Position numbers and translations under genes: made by a program. From Comamonadaceae bacterium (GTDB lineage: Bacteria > Pseudomonadota > Gammaproteobacteria > Burkholderiales > Burkholderiaceae), in assembly GCA_947505995.1 (NCBI GenBank), contig CANNNB010000137.1, positions 1 through 6,550 of the forward strand: a stretch of 6,550 bases of DNA. The letters run 5' to 3'. Shown here piece by piece: positions 5,621 to 6,550 of this stretch (position 1 is the first letter of the stretch; each line of letters starts with the position of its first letter). Below the pieces are notes generated by a model. It did no database searches. It had not been told where the DNA came from and worked only from the letters and a program-made list of their open reading frames with translations.

Positions 5621-6481
5621 TTAAACTCGGCCAATCTTTGGACGGGTGTGATTCACAATCAAAAGATTTCTAACTTTTTCAACCATATCCAAGAGGAGTT
5701 GACCGTTCTTTTTCAGAACTGATAAGGGTTGTTTAGCATCAGAGCTCTGCGAATTAAAAGCCATGATCGTATGGTTATCAATGTGCAAAAAAGGCACTGC
5801 AACAGAGTTTGTATTTTTTTTGAAAGTACCCATTGCAAAACAATAGCCCTCCTCTTCTACTTGATCAACAGCCAAATCTAGCTCCTGGTGAATGTCTTTC
5901 CACTTAGCACCGTAAAAGGACTTAAATTCTGCATACAGCTTGGCGCGCTCTTCAAAATTCATTGCGGCAATGCAAGCTCGGCCCATAGCTGTTCTGACAA
6001 GTGGCACCCTAAATCCAACTCTTTGTCTTCTATTTGGACTTGGTTCACCCAGTGCATACTCAAGGTAAAGGGCACTGTTGCTTTCTTGAACACCAAATCC
6101 AATATTGGTCTTCGTTTTATGAGCAAGTTCAACCATCAAAGGCCTAGCAATAGCAGGCACTGTCATATTGGCCAAATAGGGGTATGCCAATCCAACTACG
6201 CCTGCAGCCAGTTCATACTTTCCAAATTCATGACGGTATCGCAGATAACCCAGTTGAGTCAGGGTAAAGGTCAATCTTGAAATAGTTGACTTGGGAAGTT
6301 TTGTCATTTCAGAAATTTCAATATTTCCGAGCAACTTCTGGTCTAACTCAAAGCAACGCAAAATGGCCAAACCTCTGGCCAATGCAGAAATGAATCTAGG
6401 ATCAGAATCATCAGTCTTAACTTGAATTCCTTCAGAGTAATCTGGAAGAATTGGGCTTACATTTCTAATTGGACGTCCCAC
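5621..6481 (-). CDS. IclR-family transcriptional regulator
   Basis: This 286-residue protein has the IclR layout. A winged helix-turn-helix occupies about residues 30-92 (ISALARGLAILRCF, then recognition helix LPKSTISRLTFTLTQLGYL at 62-80 and wing YRHEFGKYEL). The effector-binding domain covers about 98-273, with RVGFRVPLVRTAMGRACIAA (154-173) and EEEGYCFAMGTF (209-220) as family landmarks. IclR proteins are dimeric regulators, as repressors or activators, of catabolic operons and bind small organic acids or aromatics. A 29-residue tail precedes the DNA-binding domain, a little longer than in short members. The start is GTG 6481, fixed by a strong GAGGA six bases upstream. It is followed 27 bp later by the esterase gene, so it likely senses the esterase substrate or product and may also control the receptor-cupin and SDR-isomerase units (inference). 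Autoregulation is common in the family. Confidence 0.95.
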   Translation of the reverse strand: MGRPIRNVSPILPDYSEGIQVKTDDSDPRFISALARGLAILRCFELDQKLLGNIEISEMTKLPKSTISRLTFTLTQLGYLRYRHEFGKYELAAGVVGLAYPYLANMTVPAIARPLMVELAHKTKTNIGFGVQESNSALYLEYALGEPSPNRRQRVGFRVPLVRTAMGRACIAAMNFEERAKLYAEFKSFYGAKWKDIHQELDLAVDQVEEEGYCFAMGTFKKNTNSVAVPFLHIDNHTIMAFNSQSSDAKQPLSVLKKNGQLLLDMVEKVRNLLIVNHTRPKIGRV

Positions 6482-6487
6482 ACAGTT

Positions 6488-6492
6488 TCCTC
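6488..6492 (-). promoter_or_regulatory. Ribosome binding site fixing the GTG start of the IclR gene
   Basis: GAGGA on the - strand lies six bases before GTG 6481. It is the best Shine-Dalgarno match in the window and supports the non-ATG start. No ATG offers a comparable site. Confidence 0.75.
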
Positions 6493-6528
6493 AAATTTAA
6501 AATGCTTATGAATCTATAAGTCAAGCGT

Positions 6529-6537
6529 AATTGACGG
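6529..6537. promoter_or_regulatory. Candidate operator half-site AATTGACGG upstream of the IclR gene
   Basis: AATTGACGG lies 48 bases upstream of the regulator start, matching 2438-2446 upstream of the receptor gene. The position suits autoregulation, but with two occurrences and a weak palindrome it remains a candidate only. Confidence 0.2.
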
Positions 6538-6550
6538 ACTTAAACTTCTA

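Noticed and set aside
5888..6280. 130-codon open frame on the + strand opposite the IclR gene
   Set aside because: It lies fully antisense to a well-supported IclR gene and has no recognisable domain; shadow frame.
6496..6524. TTGACT - 17 bp - TTTAAA as a sigma-70 promoter for the IclR gene
   Set aside because: Spacing is ideal, but transcription would begin near 6489, inside the GAGGA ribosome binding site, which would remove it; probably an AT-rich coincidence.

Overview
The window looks like a chromosomal piece of a low-GC betaproteobacterium, probably order Burkholderiales. It holds a Bug-type (TctC) solute receptor, an IclR regulator, and an SDR/hydroxychromene-carboxylate-isomerase pair, a combination common in that order. 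AT-rich codon use points to a low-GC lineage rather than a typical 65% GC Comamonadaceae genome. This assignment is inference from gene content; no rRNA or other marker gene is present.

Left part (1-862): a remnant of a DinB-domain gene of the EgtB/SenA type (ergothioneine/selenoneine biosynthesis) runs in from the left edge and stops after the first metal-ligand helix. It is followed by a small exported DUF1439-like protein on the + strand and a 137-bp gap with no recognisable gene.

Main part (863-6550): six genes form three short transcription units. (1) On the - strand, a tripartite-tricarboxylate-type periplasmic receptor (1447-2421) overlaps a cupin gene (863-1450) by an ATGA. (2) Divergent from it across a 208-bp spacer, on the + strand, are an SDR-fold protein lacking most of its catalytic tetrad (2630-3394) and a DsbA/GST-kappa-fold isomerase of the 2-hydroxychromene-2-carboxylate isomerase family (3416-4039). 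(3) Convergent with that pair, on the - strand, an IclR regulator (5621-6481) is followed 27 bp later by a type B carboxylesterase (4067-5593).

Taken together this reads as a small catabolic locus. A periplasmic receptor would capture an organic acid. The esterase would cleave an ester, or an amide or lactone. The SDR-like protein, the glutathione-dependent-type isomerase and the cupin would process the product. IclR would sense the substrate or an intermediate. The substrate cannot be read from the sequence. No membrane TctA/TctB subunits lie in the window, so the receptor is an orphan here. A shared 9-mer (AATTGACGG) lies upstream of both - strand units and is a weak candidate for a common operator. 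No tRNA, rRNA, CRISPR array, insertion sequence or riboswitch was recognised.
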